Below, piece by piece: positions 26,414-36,629 of a stretch of 64,000 nt of DNA. Below the pieces are notes generated by a model, which did not search any database, was not told the DNA's origin, and was given only the letters and a program-made list of their open reading frames with translations. A program made the position numbers and the translations under genes. Positions within the stretch are counted from its first letter, which is position 1. Each line of letters starts with the position of its first letter. This DNA comes from a methanogenic archaeon ISO4-H5 (GTDB taxonomy: Archaea > Thermoplasmatota > Thermoplasmata > Methanomassiliicoccales > Methanomethylophilaceae), in assembly GCA_001560915.1 (NCBI GenBank), contig CP014214.1, forward strand, positions 248,001-312,000, read 5' to 3'.

Positions 26414-27012
26414 TCCCCGACGAGGAGGGTATCGCGGCCGTCAGGGCCGCCCGTGCCGTGACCGAGGCGGAGACCGAGGGGAGGGAACTGGACGTTCCTC
26501 TCCCGGCATCGTTCTCCAAGCGCAGGTCCGGCGCGTTCGTCACCGTGAACGAGTACCCTTCTCGTATGCTCAGGGGATGTATAGGGTATCCTGCACCGCC
26601 TTTCGACATGGCCACCGCCCTTACCCTGGCGGCCCGCGGGGTCTGCTCCGATCCCCGTTTTCCGCGTCTCACCAAAAGGGAGGCGGAGAGGTGTGCTTTC
26701 GAGGTATCGCTGCTGACCGTCCCCGAGAGGATCGAATACTCCGACCCCGAGGACCTGAAGTCCAAGATCAGGCTGGGGACGGACGGCATAATCGTCAAGA
26801 GGTACATGGGCAGCACGCTCGTGAACTCCGCACTGTTCCTGCCCCAGGTACCCGGAGAACAGGGCTGGGACATGGAAGAATACATCGGCAACCTCTGCCG
26901 GAAAGCCGGCATGCCGTACGACGAATGGAAGAAGAACGGGCTGGAGTTCGAGAAGTTCCAGGCCGAGGTGTTCGGAGAGGAATCCCCCGGAGGGGAAGTC
27001 AGGAGGATGTGA
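26410..27012 (+). CDS. AMMECR1-domain protein
   Basis: This 200-residue protein has the diagnostic LRGCIGYP near residue 55, SDPRFPRLTKREAE, FEVSLLT and GTDGIIVKRYMGSTLVNSALFLPQV. The human and archaeal AMMECR1 fold is conserved but its activity is not established; in archaea it is often next to MEMO or radical SAM genes, none of which is seen here. The ATG overlaps the previous stop (ATGA). Confidence 0.9.
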   Translation: MIPDEEGIAAVRAARAVTEAETEGRELDVPLPASFSKRRSGAFVTVNEYPSRMLRGCIGYPAPPFDMATALTLAARGVCSDPRFPRLTKREAERCAFEVSLLTVPERIEYSDPEDLKSKIRLGTDGIIVKRYMGSTLVNSALFLPQVPGEQGWDMEEYIGNLCRKAGMPYDEWKKNGLEFEKFQAEVFGEESPGGEVRRM

Positions 27013-27014
27013 TT

Positions 27015-28283
27015 TTGAATTTCGATAAGGTAATCTGCGGACGCATGTACATCGACGGTCAGCTGACTTACTCGGAGGTAGGCATCACCGACGGGAAGAT
27101 CGCGGAGGTCGGTAAGCGTGTGGCCGGCGGAGAGGAACGCATCGATCTGGGCACCAGCATGACCGTACTGCCAGGATTCATGGATCCCCACGTACATCTG
27201 CGCGATCCGGGACTGACCCACAAGGAGGACTTCCCTACGGGAACCTCCGCCGCCGTGTGCGGGGGAGTGACATGTGTATTGGATATGCCGAATACCAAGC
27301 CTCCCGTGACGAATGTGGAGACTCTCCTTGACAAGAAAAGAGTGGTCAAGGGAAGGGCATTCGCCGACTATGGCCTGTTCGCCGCCCTCACTCCCAATTG
27401 TCCCGTCGGACTCCTTTCCAAACATGTGCCAGCATTCAAGATGTTCATGGGTTCCACTACCGGCAACATCCTCATGAACGACGATGAGGAGATTGCTCCC
27501 CTTATGGATGAGATTGCCTCCACCGGCAAGGTCCTGAGCGTCCATGCCGAGGATGACAACTTCATAGAGCACAATGTGCAGGAGAACTGCTGTCAGGATC
27601 ATCTCCGCAACCGTCCTGTGGAAGCGGAGTTCTCCGCCCTGCGCAGGCTCGCACCTTACAAGGACAGGGTGAAGATCAACATCTGCCACTGTACCAATGC
27701 GGAACAGGTTAGGAGGGCCTCCGAGCTGGGATTCACCACCGAGGTCACCATGCACCATCTGACCTTCGATGCCCTTTCCAACACTACCTCGTTCTACAAG
27801 ACCAACCCTCCCGTAAGGGATGCCGCCACCCGTGACGGACTCTACCGCGCATTCCTCGAAGGGAAGATAACGATGTTCGGAACCGACCACGCCCCGCACA
27901 CCTACGAGGAGAAGACCCAGGAGTTCGATTCCGCACCTGGAGGAATCCCCGGGGTAGAGACCTGTATGCCCATGGTGATGGAGAAGGTCAGGACCGCCGA
28001 GATCCCCATGTCCTTGGCTGTGCGCATGGGTGCCGAAGCACCCTGCGACAGATTCTCCGTGAAGAAAGGAAGGATCGCGGCCGGATACGATGCCGATTTC
28101 GCCATCTTCGACATGAGGAACGTAACGCAGATCGATTTGAGGAAGCTTCATTCGAAGGCGGGTTTCAACCCATATCAGGGAATGCGTGCGGTTTTCCCCG
28201 ACACCGTTATAATCAGGGGCCAGGTACAGGTCAGCGAAGGCGAGCTGTGCGGCGAGCCCATAGGCAGGGATATCTGTGGCTAA
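27015..28283 (+). CDS. pyrC: Dihydroorotase
   Basis: This enzyme of about 422 residues cyclises N-carbamoyl-aspartate in pyrimidine synthesis. Metal and active-site motifs are DPHVHLRDPG near residue 55, KMFMGST, HAEDD, HCTNAEQ and FGTDHAPH near residue 287. I favour TTG at 27015 (MNFDKVICG), because AGGAGG at 27001-27006 is then eight bases upstream; GTG at 27009 is the alternative. The start overlaps or abuts the AMMECR1 stop. Confidence 0.92.
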   Translation: MNFDKVICGRMYIDGQLTYSEVGITDGKIAEVGKRVAGGEERIDLGTSMTVLPGFMDPHVHLRDPGLTHKEDFPTGTSAAVCGGVTCVLDMPNTKPPVTNVETLLDKKRVVKGRAFADYGLFAALTPNCPVGLLSKHVPAFKMFMGSTTGNILMNDDEEIAPLMDEIASTGKVLSVHAEDDNFIEHNVQENCCQDHLRNRPVEAEFSALRRLAPYKDRVKINICHCTNAEQVRRASELGFTTEVTMHHLTFDALSNTTSFYKTNPPVRDAATRDGLYRAFLEGKITMFGTDHAPHTYEEKTQEFDSAPGGIPGVETCMPMVMEKVRTAEIPMSLAVRMGAEAPCDRFSVKKGRIAAGYDADFAIFDMRNVTQIDLRKLHSKAGFNPYQGMRAVFPDTVIIRGQVQVSEGELCGEPIGRDICG

Positions 28284-29394
28284 TTACGATGTGGATTATT
28301 CTGAAGTGACCGGGAAGAAGGCCGAATGTCTGGACGGATGCGGTATGTGCTGCCTCTGCCAGCCCGAGGTGCTCCCCGCCGAGAGGGCATTCTTCAAGAA
28401 GAACCATCCCCGCTGCCTGGTACGTTCCAGGGGACCGGAGCCGTACTTCGCCCTGGCACTCAAGAACGACCGCGGTTCCTGCGTCTTCCTCAACGACGAG
28501 AGGCGCTGTCGCGTCTACGACCACCGCACCACCTACTGCAAACAGTTCCCCTACCACATCTACGTCTCAGATCATGTGAAGGTCGAGCTCGACCTGTCCT
28601 GCCGCGGACTCTGGACCGGGAAGGGGCCCGATGCGATCGCCGAGGCCAAGTTCCTGGTGGCCAATGCGCAGGAGAGAATCGAAGCCACCCTCCCCGAAGC
28701 AACCGAGGTCTATCATCAGTTCTACAGCGAGGCCCGCGAGGCAGGCATCATGTCCGATCCCTCGGCCATCAGGATGTCGGTTTCCGAGAACATCTCGAGC
28801 TTCACCGACCCCATGTTCCTGGGTAGGCTGCTGGATCTCGCCGAGATGGAGGCCCAGGTCGACATCAGCGGTGCCAAGAAGGACCGCAAGATCGATCTCG
28901 ACGAACTCTCAGAGGCCGCCCGCGAGACCGCCATGGACTCCTTGTCCAGCGAGGATCTGCTGAACCTGGCCGTGTACGGTGCGGAGGACCTCTCATGGAA
29001 CGTCTTCAACGCCGACGGCAACACCATCGAATGGATGGAGATCGGCAACGACGGGGAGTTCCATCATAAGGGATTCGCCGATGCGGACAAGATCAAGCTC
29101 CAGCCTCTGGAAGAGGACGGAAAGAAGGTGCTCATGGACTACATCGCAGTCCTCAACGGCAGGGACAGCTTCCTGGGCAGCGTCTACTATCTGATGGCGG
29201 AGAACGGTTACGAGGACGATCTTTCCAACGCATATTACGGAAGTCTTGCCACCGCAGTATTGGATATCATGTGGAGGGCCGCCCTTCTCGACAAGTTCTT
29301 CGGTACCGGTATGGGCGCAAGGGGAATCCGCGAGGCCATAATCTTCTACGATATGGACCGTCTCGACGCCCCCACCATCGGAGCGTTCGTCTGA
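28276..29394 (+). CDS. YkgJ-family cysteine-cluster protein
   Basis: This 372-residue protein has the N-terminal cysteine cluster CLDGCGMCC (residues 15-23), then CRVYDHRTTYCKQFPYH, the signature of the CxxCxxCC (YkgJ/UPF0153) family thought to bind zinc or Fe-S. The remaining 240 residues are mostly helical and unassigned. It starts with GTG inside the end of pyrC (eight-base overlap), so it is coupled. Confidence 0.82.
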   Translation: MANYDVDYSEVTGKKAECLDGCGMCCLCQPEVLPAERAFFKKNHPRCLVRSRGPEPYFALALKNDRGSCVFLNDERRCRVYDHRTTYCKQFPYHIYVSDHVKVELDLSCRGLWTGKGPDAIAEAKFLVANAQERIEATLPEATEVYHQFYSEAREAGIMSDPSAIRMSVSENISSFTDPMFLGRLLDLAEMEAQVDISGAKKDRKIDLDELSEAARETAMDSLSSEDLLNLAVYGAEDLSWNVFNADGNTIEWMEIGNDGEFHHKGFADADKIKLQPLEEDGKKVLMDYIAVLNGRDSFLGSVYYLMAENGYEDDLSNAYYGSLATAVLDIMWRAALLDKFFGTGMGARGIREAIIFYDMDRLDAPTIGAFV

Positions 29395-29545
29395 CTCACT
29401 ATATAGAAAAGAGCGCGCGATAGTCTTTTATACTGTTTGCCTTATGGCAACTTCAGTAAGGGCTATCGACCTATGGTTTCGTATATGAAACGGTCGGTGG
29501 TTTCTCCGTCGTCTGGACGGATATAAGATTCAAGGAGACTCAAAA

Positions 29546-29716
29546 ATGGGAGCAGGAACAGCAGCACAGGGAAGGCACAACAAACACAAGACCCACATTC
29601 CCTGCCGCAGGTGCGGAAAGCGTTCTTACAGCGTCAGGAAGGGCATTTGCGCTTCCTGCGGATACGGCAAGACCGCAAGGATCAGAACCTACACCTGGGC
29701 AAAAGTCCACGAGTGA
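29546..29716 (+). CDS. rpl37e: Ribosomal protein eL37
   Basis: This 56-residue large-subunit protein has the Cys4 zinc motif CRRCGKRSY ... CASCGYG, a basic N-terminus ([11 protein letters not shown]) and the [11 protein letters not shown]-terminus. The 150-base leader upstream contains a possible hairpin (CCGTC GTCTG GACGG). Eleven bases separate it from purF. Confidence 0.95.
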   Translation: MGAGTAAQGRHNKHKTHIPCRRCGKRSYSVRKGICASCGYGKTARIRTYTWAKVHE

Positions 29717-29727
29717 AAAGGGATTAA

Positions 29728-31134
29728 ATGTCGGGCCCGAGGCACTACTGCGGTGTGGTCGGTATCACTGCCGGCCGCAACGTGGTCGCAGGACTTCAGA
29801 AGGCCCTGATGATTATCCAGCACCGCGGACAGGACAGTGCAGGCATCTCGGTTTTCGATGGTAATTCGATATCTACCGTCAAGGATGCCGGCCTGGTCCA
29901 GACCGCTCTTCCCAAAGAGCGGATTGAAAACCTCAACGGAAACGTCGGAATCGGACACGTACGTTATGCCACCACCGGCGGAAAGGGCAGTATGAACGCC
30001 CAGCCGATGATCATGACCACCGCCTTCGGAATGATCGCGCTGGCACATAACGGCGACCTCACCAATTACGAGAAACTGAAGACCGCTTACATGGCAAAAG
30101 GTGCGGCTTTCCAGACCGACTCCGACACAGAACTTATCATCAACCTTATCAGCCGCCGCATGGGACAGGACCAGGATCCGGTCAAGGCCATCAAGGCGGT
30201 AATGTCTGAGATTGAGGGAGCTTATGCACTTTCCCTCATGATCAACGGCAGGCTCTTCGGTATCAGGGATCCCTTGGGAATCAGGCCCCTGTGCATCGGA
30301 AAGCTGGACGACGGATACATGATCTGTTCCGAATCCTCCGCCGTATATGCGCTCGGAGGAGAGCTCGTCAGGGATGTCGCTCCCGGCGAGATCGTGGAAC
30401 TCACCAAGGATATCGTCAAATCCTACGCACCCAACAGCCGCATTCCCTACGCCCACTGCTACTTCGAGTGGGTCTACTTCGCCAGGCCCGATTCCGTCAT
30501 CGACGGCCGTGAGGTCTACGAGGTCAGGAAGAACGTCGGAAGGGTCCTCGCCCGCGAGCATCCCGCCGACGTCGACCTCGTGATGCCCATCCCCGACTCG
30601 GGACGTGCCCATGCCATCGGATTCGCCATTGAGTCCGGCCTTCCTTACGAAGAAGGATTCATGAAGAACAGGTTCGCAGAGAGGACCTTCATCCTTCCCG
30701 ACCAGGCGGCCAGGGAGAAAGCGGTCTCTTCCAAGATGATCCCCATCAAGAGTACTGTGAACGGTAAGAGGATTCTCATCATCGATGACAGTATCGTCAG
30801 GGGAACCACCCTCAAGAGGCTGGTCACCATGCTCAGGGATGCCGGAGCAACCGAAGTTCATGTGCGCATCGGAAGCCCGCCCATCATCGCCCCCTGTTTC
30901 TACGGTATCGACATGAAGAACAGGGAGCAGTTCATCGCCAACAAACACACCGTGGACGAGATCAGGGAGATCATCGGTGCCGACAGTCTCGGATACATCA
31001 GCATCGAAGGGCTCGTGGAGGCCATCGGCAAGCCCGTCTCCGACCTGTGCCTCGCCTGCGTCAACGGCAAGTACCCTACCAAGATCGAGGGAGAGGAACA
31101 CCGCTACCAGACCAAACTCACCGACATCCTGTGA
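29728..31134 (+). CDS. purF: Amidophosphoribosyltransferase
   Basis: This 468-residue enzyme catalyses the first step of purine synthesis, PRPP + glutamine to phosphoribosylamine. The Ntn-hydrolase nucleophile is the Cys in HYCGVVGI, so a seven-residue propeptide is removed. The glutaminase signatures QHRGQDSAGI and GHVRYATTG and the PRPP loop IIDDSIVRGTT are intact. The C-terminal C-rich LCLACVNGKYP may ligate an Fe-S cluster as in Bacillus PurF. Confidence 0.96.
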   Translation: MSGPRHYCGVVGITAGRNVVAGLQKALMIIQHRGQDSAGISVFDGNSISTVKDAGLVQTALPKERIENLNGNVGIGHVRYATTGGKGSMNAQPMIMTTAFGMIALAHNGDLTNYEKLKTAYMAKGAAFQTDSDTELIINLISRRMGQDQDPVKAIKAVMSEIEGAYALSLMINGRLFGIRDPLGIRPLCIGKLDDGYMICSESSAVYALGGELVRDVAPGEIVELTKDIVKSYAPNSRIPYAHCYFEWVYFARPDSVIDGREVYEVRKNVGRVLAREHPADVDLVMPIPDSGRAHAIGFAIESGLPYEEGFMKNRFAERTFILPDQAAREKAVSSKMIPIKSTVNGKRILIIDDSIVRGTTLKRLVTMLRDAGATEVHVRIGSPPIIAPCFYGIDMKNREQFIANKHTVDEIREIIGADSLGYISIEGLVEAIGKPVSDLCLACVNGKYPTKIEGEEHRYQTKLTDIL

Positions 31135-31227
31135 GTATCTGGGACATTTCCGGCGATCCGTTTTTACCGTTCCACTAGGACTATCCAAACCTTTATGTAG
31201 GGCAATTAAATCAAGGACTTATCCACT

Positions 31228-31303
31228 GGGCAGGTAGATCAGTTGGAAGATCGCTACATTGGCATTGTAGAGGTCGCGAGTTCGAATCTCGCCCTGTCCA
31301 CCA
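31228..31303 (+). tRNA. tRNA-Ala (GGC anticodon)
   Basis: The acceptor GGGCAGG / CCTGTCC, anticodon stem CTACA / TGTAG with loop TTGGCAT (anticodon GGC), T-arm GCGAG / CTCGC with TTCGAAT, discriminator A and encoded CCA are all present. No intron. Confidence 0.95.
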
Positions 31304-31420
31304 CTCCTTCTAAAAATCATCTGTCGGGTTCTCCCACGGTCGTTAACCGATGCATCCAGCACGCTTTCGGACCCGGTTTTGGGACAACGTCTTATAGTCG
31401 TGGCCCATGGCCGTTAATGC

Positions 31421-32740
31421 ATGTCCGAGCGCGGCCTATTCAACGGTAAGACGGGATTCATCATAGCCACCGCCGCATCCGCAGTGGGATTGGGAAACAT
31501 CTGGAGATTCCCTACCGAGGCCGCCAAGCACGGAGGCGGATCCTTCGTCCTCATTTACATCGTGATCGTCATCCTGTTCGGACTGACCATGATGGTCACC
31601 GAGATCGCCATCGGAAGGAAGACCAGGAGAAGCCCCATCGAGGCGTACGGTTCGCTGGACAAGAGGTTCAGGATCATCGGTATGCTGAGTTCGTGGGTGC
31701 CCGCCATCATCCTGCCGTATTACTGCGTCATCGGCGGCTGGCTGCTCGGATATCTCTTCGGTTACAGCGCCGGTTTCGATCTCTCGGACGGAGCCACCGT
31801 CTTCAGTGATTTCGTCAGCTCATACGAGTGCATCGTCACTTTCGCCGCGTTCGCGATTATTGTCGCGGTCATCATCTATCTGGGAGTCTCCAAGGGTATC
31901 GAGAGATTCAGCATCATCTTCATGCCGATCTTCCTGGTACTTCTCGTCGGGCTCACCATCTATGTCCTCACCCTGCCGGGTGCCGGGGACGGTGTCGCAT
32001 ACTACTTCGAGTTCCGTCTGAGCGACGTCGACGGACAGACCTTCATCGCAGCTCTGGGACAGGCGTTCTTCTCGCTCTCCATCGCCATGGGGATCCTGAT
32101 CACCTATGGTTCCTACATGAGCAGCGAAGAGAACATTGAGCGCTGCTCGCTCACTATCATCATTATCGATACCGCGGTCGCCATCGTCGCCGGACTCATG
32201 ATCATCCCCATGGCCTACACTTCCATGGGAGGGGACATCTCTGGCGGTGCCGGACTCGTATTCATCACCCTGCCCCACATCTTCGGAGGCATGGGCATGG
32301 GAAGGGTCGTCGCTATCCTCTTCTTCGTCATGATCTCCTTCGCGGCCATAACCTCCGCGGTCTCCGTCCTGGAAGCGGTGGCCTCCACCGTAATGGACTC
32401 CCACAAGATCTCCCGTAACAGGGCGGTCACCCTCGTGATGATCCCCACCTTCGCCGCGGGCGTCCTGATCGCCCTGGGATACGGCCCGCTGGATTTCATC
32501 CAGATCGCCGGCAAGAATCTGCTGGATATCTTCGATTACGTCTCCAACACCATCATGATGCCTGTCGTCGCCTTCCTCATGTGCATATTCGTGGGTCATG
32601 TGATTGGTACCAAGGTCGTGACAGACGAGATAGAGAAGAACGGCGAGTTCAAGACCAAGACCCTCTATGTATTCTTCATAAAGTGGATCTGTCCCATATT
32701 GGTCGCCCTTATCCTCGCGGGCTCGTTCATCAAGTTCTGA
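31421..32740 (+). CDS. Sodium-dependent transporter, NSS (SLC6) family
   Basis: This 439-residue protein has about eleven membrane helices. The TM1 signature is SAVGLGNIWRFPTEAAKHGGGSF near residue 20, holding Na+ and substrate sites as in LeuT/MhsT. GILITYGSYMS lies near TM6. Prokaryotic NSS proteins import amino acids with Na+. The substrate is unknown. Confidence 0.92.
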   Translation: MSERGLFNGKTGFIIATAASAVGLGNIWRFPTEAAKHGGGSFVLIYIVIVILFGLTMMVTEIAIGRKTRRSPIEAYGSLDKRFRIIGMLSSWVPAIILPYYCVIGGWLLGYLFGYSAGFDLSDGATVFSDFVSSYECIVTFAAFAIIVAVIIYLGVSKGIERFSIIFMPIFLVLLVGLTIYVLTLPGAGDGVAYYFEFRLSDVDGQTFIAALGQAFFSLSIAMGILITYGSYMSSEENIERCSLTIIIIDTAVAIVAGLMIIPMAYTSMGGDISGGAGLVFITLPHIFGGMGMGRVVAILFFVMISFAAITSAVSVLEAVASTVMDSHKISRNRAVTLVMIPTFAAGVLIALGYGPLDFIQIAGKNLLDIFDYVSNTIMMPVVAFLMCIFVGHVIGTKVVTDEIEKNGEFKTKTLYVFFIKWICPILVALILAGSFIKF

Positions 32741-32848
32741 GGCCCTTTTTCTTCGGGAGAAGATGCCATAGTAACCATTAGTTGAGAAAATTTTATATAG
32801 AAGCTTAAACACTCCTACACCTATTAACTCTTACAAAGAGGTTGTAAA

Positions 32849-34759
32849 ATGGCAAAGAAACAATTCAAGACAGAATCCAAACGCATCTTGGATATGATGA
32901 TTAACTCCATCTACACCCACAAGGAGATTTTCCTCAGGGAGCTCATTTCCAACGCTTCCGATGCTATCGACAAATTGAACTACAAGGCGCTTAGCGACCA
33001 ATCCCTTGGCGTGAACAGGGACGATCTGAAGATCAACGTCTCCGTCGACAAGGATGCACGCACCGTCACCGTATCCGACAAGGGAATCGGAATGACTGCC
33101 GAAGAGATGGAGAAGAACCTCGGTTACATCGCACACAGCGGTACCCTGGAGTTCAAGAAATCCCTCGAAGAGGGAGCAGACAGTCAGGCCATCGGACAGT
33201 TCGGAGTCGGATTCTATTCCGCATTCATGGTCGCCGACAAGGTGACCGTCATCTCCAAAGCCGCCGGAACCGAGGAGTGCAGCGTATGGGAGAGCGACGG
33301 AGTCGACGGATACTCTATTACCCCTGGTGAGAAGGATACCGTCGGAACCGATGTCATCATGCACATCAAAGAGGATGCCGATGGCGAGGAATACAGTGAA
33401 TTCCTGGAGACCAACAGGCTCAGGGAGCTCATCGAGAAGTATTCCGATTACATCCGCTGGCCTATCCACATGGTCGTGGAGGAAAGCGAGTGGAAGGAGA
33501 CCGGAGAGAAGGACGAGAAGGGTGAGCCCAAGAAGGGATACGTTACCACCAACGTCGACAAGGTCATTAACAGCATGGTCCCTATCTGGCAGAAATCTAA
33601 GTCTGAGGTCGACGATGCGAAATGCATCGAGTTCTACAAGGACAAGTTCCATGACTACGAGGACCCGATCTCCGTGGTCAGGGTCAACGTCGAGGGTAAC
33701 GTCACCTACAAGGCGATGCTGTTCATCCCCTCCAAAGCCCCCTACGATTTCTATACCAGGGACTTCCAGCCCGGACTCCAACTCTACAGCAACGGAGTCC
33801 TCATCATGGACAAGTGCGCAGACCTCCTGCCCTATTGCTTCCGCTTCGTCCGCGGAGTAGTGGATTCCCCTGATTTCAGCCTCAACATCTCCCGTGAGGT
33901 CCTGCAGCACGACCGTCAGCTCAAGATGGTCGGCAGCAACCTGACCAAGAAGATCAAGGCGGACCTCGAGCGCATCATGAAGGATGAGTCCGAGAAGTAC
34001 GCTGAGTTCTGGAAGAGCTTCGGCAAGCAGATCAAATACGGTGTCGTAGACCAGTACGGCGCACAGGCGGATATGCTGAAGGACCTCCTCCAGTTCAGCT
34101 CGGTCAAGGAAGACAAGATGATCTCTCTGGCACAGTACGTATCGGCAATGCCCGAGGGCCAGAAGAAGATCTACTACGTGACCGCGGAATCGGCGGCCCA
34201 TGCCAAGAACCTGCCTCAGGTCGAACCCGTGACCGAGAAGGGATACGACGTCCTGGTATTCACCGACGAAATCGATACTTTCGTTACCAACACCCTTAGG
34301 AACTACAACGAGAAGGAGTTCTGCAACGTCACTTCCGACGACCTCGGAATCGAGAGCGAGGACGAGAAGAAGGAGGCCGAGAAGAAGGACGAGGAGTTCA
34401 AGACCGTTGTTGATTTCGCCAAGGAGACCCTCGGAGATGCAGTCAAAGCCGTCAAGATCTCCCACAAGCTGAAGAACCATGCAGTCCTCCTTTCCACCCA
34501 GGGCGGAATTACCTTCGAGATGGAGAAGTACTTCAAGGAGATGCCTGGATCCGGAGAGGGTCCCGGAATCAAAGCCGAGCGTGTGCTCGAGCTGAACTCA
34601 GAAGCAGATGCCTTCAAATCTTTACAGAATGCAATCGAGAACGACAAGGAGCGCGCCGCCAAGATCGTCAAGGTCATGTACGGCCAGGCCTGCCTGATGG
34701 CCGGTCAGCCTCTCGACGATCCCGTCGAGTACTCCGACCTTGTGCTCAGTATGATGTGA
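32849..34759 (+). CDS. htpG: HtpG, bacterial-type Hsp90 chaperone
   Basis: This 636-residue protein is full length. The GHKL ATPase domain has LRELISNASDAIDKL, SDKGIGMT, GTLEFKKSL and GQFGVGFYSAFMVADKV. The middle domain has YDFYTRDFQPGLQLYSNGVLIMD and NISREVLQ, and the C-terminal dimerisation domain follows. A TATA box (TTTTATATAG) lies near 32789. Hsp90 is rare in archaea and was probably acquired from bacteria. No dnaK or grpE is nearby. Composition does not stand out from neighbours. Confidence 0.96.
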   Translation: MAKKQFKTESKRILDMMINSIYTHKEIFLRELISNASDAIDKLNYKALSDQSLGVNRDDLKINVSVDKDARTVTVSDKGIGMTAEEMEKNLGYIAHSGTLEFKKSLEEGADSQAIGQFGVGFYSAFMVADKVTVISKAAGTEECSVWESDGVDGYSITPGEKDTVGTDVIMHIKEDADGEEYSEFLETNRLRELIEKYSDYIRWPIHMVVEESEWKETGEKDEKGEPKKGYVTTNVDKVINSMVPIWQKSKSEVDDAKCIEFYKDKFHDYEDPISVVRVNVEGNVTYKAMLFIPSKAPYDFYTRDFQPGLQLYSNGVLIMDKCADLLPYCFRFVRGVVDSPDFSLNISREVLQHDRQLKMVGSNLTKKIKADLERIMKDESEKYAEFWKSFGKQIKYGVVDQYGAQADMLKDLLQFSSVKEDKMISLAQYVSAMPEGQKKIYYVTAESAAHAKNLPQVEPVTEKGYDVLVFTDEIDTFVTNTLRNYNEKEFCNVTSDDLGIESEDEKKEAEKKDEEFKTVVDFAKETLGDAVKAVKISHKLKNHAVLLSTQGGITFEMEKYFKEMPGSGEGPGIKAERVLELNSEADAFKSLQNAIENDKERAAKIVKVMYGQACLMAGQPLDDPVEYSDLVLSMM

Positions 34760-34837
34760 TTCTAAACCTTACAGCAGGGTACGGAGCCATGCCGTATCCT
34801 GCATTCCATTCTTTTAATAATTGAAAAAAAAAAGGTT

Positions 34838-34851
34838 GGCCCCGAAGGGCC
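34838..34851 (-). terminator. Terminator of putP
   Basis: The stem GGCCC / GGGCC with loop CGAA is followed on the minus strand by AACC and a run of ten T, starting 12 bases past the putP stop. Confidence 0.7.
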
Positions 34852-34863
34852 GGTTAAAGGATT

Positions 34864-36432
34864 TCACTCGGCTTCGAGTCTCTTCATTTCGTCCTCGTAC
34901 TCCTGGTACTCATCGAGGATTTCCTGAGAGGGCTCCTCGGTGAACATGCTCACCAGGATGATGGCGAGGAGGGAGAACACGAATCCGGGCACGAGTTCGT
35001 AAAGTCCGGTATCGTAGATGCAGTAGTTTCCGCCTCCGATGATACCTCCGCCGATGAGGCAGGTGTTCCAGACGATGACGGTGATGAATCCTACGATCAT
35101 TCCTGCCAGGGCACCCTTGGCGTTGGCCCTCTTCCAAAACAGGGAGACGAGCACGAGGGGTCCGAAGGCGGCACCGAATCCGGCCCATGCATAGGACACG
35201 AGCTTCATGATGGTGTTGTTTCCGCTGAGTGCCATGATGGCTGCGATGACTGCTACCAGAGCAACGATGAGCCTGGAGAGCCACATGAGCTTATTGTCGC
35301 TGAGCTCTTTTCCGTTCTTGGCGAACCTCTTGTAAAGGTCGTTGGAGACTGCGGAGGATGCGACGAGCAGCTGGGAGTCGGCAGTACTCATGACTGCTGC
35401 CAGGATGGCTGCGTAGATGATTCCTGCGATAACCGTGGTGAACAGGGCTCCGGCCATGGCGATGAAGATGGTCTCTTCGTTTCCGATGAGCGAGAGTGCA
35501 GTACCGCTGTGGATGGCCCAGGCCCTTCCGATAAGTCCGACGAGACATGCGCAGGCGAGGCTTACTACAATCCAGATGGTGGCGACACGCCTGGAGATCT
35601 TGAGGTCATTAGGGTTCTTGATAGCGGTGTACCTGACGACGATGTGAGGCATTCCGAAGTAACCGAGACCCCATGCCAGCAGCGATACTATCGCAATCAG
35701 CGTAATCTTCTCTCCGCCGTCATACATGAGGCTGGTGAAGTGTTCGGGGAGTCCGGAAAGAGGGCTGTCCCAGATAGCGGTGACCTCTCCCCAGCCCCCG
35801 AGGGTGGCGACTGCGGCGATGGGCACGACGACCAGTGCGATGACCATGAGCATTCCCTGGAGCATGTCAGTCCAGCAGACCGCCTTGAATCCTCCGAGGA
35901 AGGTGTAGGCAACAATAACTGCGGCGGCTACGATGATGGCGATGTTCTTGTCGTCCTCGCCGAGGCCGAGGATGATGGTGAACACCTTTCCCGCTCCGAC
36001 GAATCCGGATGCGACGTAGACTACGAAGAAGACCAGGATGATGATTGCACTGACATCCCTCAGCAGTCCTTTCTCATCCTTGTAACGGTTGGTGAAGAAG
36101 GAGGAAAGGGTAAGGGAGTTCTGTGAGACTTCAGTATAAACTCTGAGTCTCTTGGCGATGATCAGCCATGCTCCGTATGAACCGATGGCAAGACCGATAC
36201 CGATCCATGCCTCTCCGAGACCGAGTGCATAGACCGCTCCGGGCAGACCCATGAGGAGCCAGCTGCTCATATCCGATGCCTGGGCGGAGAGTGCGGTGAC
36301 GTAAGGGTTCAGAGAACGTCCGCCGAGGATGTAATCGGAAAGAGTGGTTGATTTGTGGTAGAAGTAGTATCCAACTGCGATAACGATAATGAAATACGCA
36401 ATCACTACTGCCAGGATTGTATAGTTAATCAT
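34864..36432 (-). CDS. putP: Sodium/proline symporter
   Basis: This SSS-family symporter of about 522 residues has 13 predicted helices. Family signatures are YILGGRSLNPYVTALSAQASDMSSWLLMGLPGA near residue 35, GFKAVCWTDMLQG and AAVMSTADSQLLVASSA near residue 335. It imports proline with Na+. I chose MINYTILAVV at 36432; the upstream in-frame ATG at 36504 would add a non-homologous stretch. Confidence 0.92.
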   Translation of the reverse strand: MINYTILAVVIAYFIIVIAVGYYFYHKSTTLSDYILGGRSLNPYVTALSAQASDMSSWLLMGLPGAVYALGLGEAWIGIGLAIGSYGAWLIIAKRLRVYTEVSQNSLTLSSFFTNRYKDEKGLLRDVSAIIILVFFVVYVASGFVGAGKVFTIILGLGEDDKNIAIIVAAAVIVAYTFLGGFKAVCWTDMLQGMLMVIALVVVPIAAVATLGGWGEVTAIWDSPLSGLPEHFTSLMYDGGEKITLIAIVSLLAWGLGYFGMPHIVVRYTAIKNPNDLKISRRVATIWIVVSLACACLVGLIGRAWAIHSGTALSLIGNEETIFIAMAGALFTTVIAGIIYAAILAAVMSTADSQLLVASSAVSNDLYKRFAKNGKELSDNKLMWLSRLIVALVAVIAAIMALSGNNTIMKLVSYAWAGFGAAFGPLVLVSLFWKRANAKGALAGMIVGFITVIVWNTCLIGGGIIGGGNYCIYDTGLYELVPGFVFSLLAIILVSMFTEEPSQEILDEYQEYEDEMKRLEAE

Positions 36433-36629
36433 TACGAAACCTCGTATTGGACTTAGGAAGGACGCCATCTTATAAAACGAACTTGGCATTTTTTGCCCAT
36501 CCACTCAGCGGTCTTCGGAGATTTTGCAACTGTCTGTGAGATATGCACGTTTGCTCAGAGCGGATGGATGGATAATGATGGATGGATGCTATATCCATGG
36601 GTTTAAATACTTCGACTTGATATCATGTT

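Noticed and set aside
26388-28151. A 587-codon open frame on the minus strand opposite AMMECR1 and pyrC, and similar long antisense frames (4257-5555 plus, 29689-31188 minus, 32831-34480 minus)
   Set aside because: They lie fully opposite well-supported genes and arise from the strong third-position G/C bias and rarity of TAG; their translations show no domain pattern.
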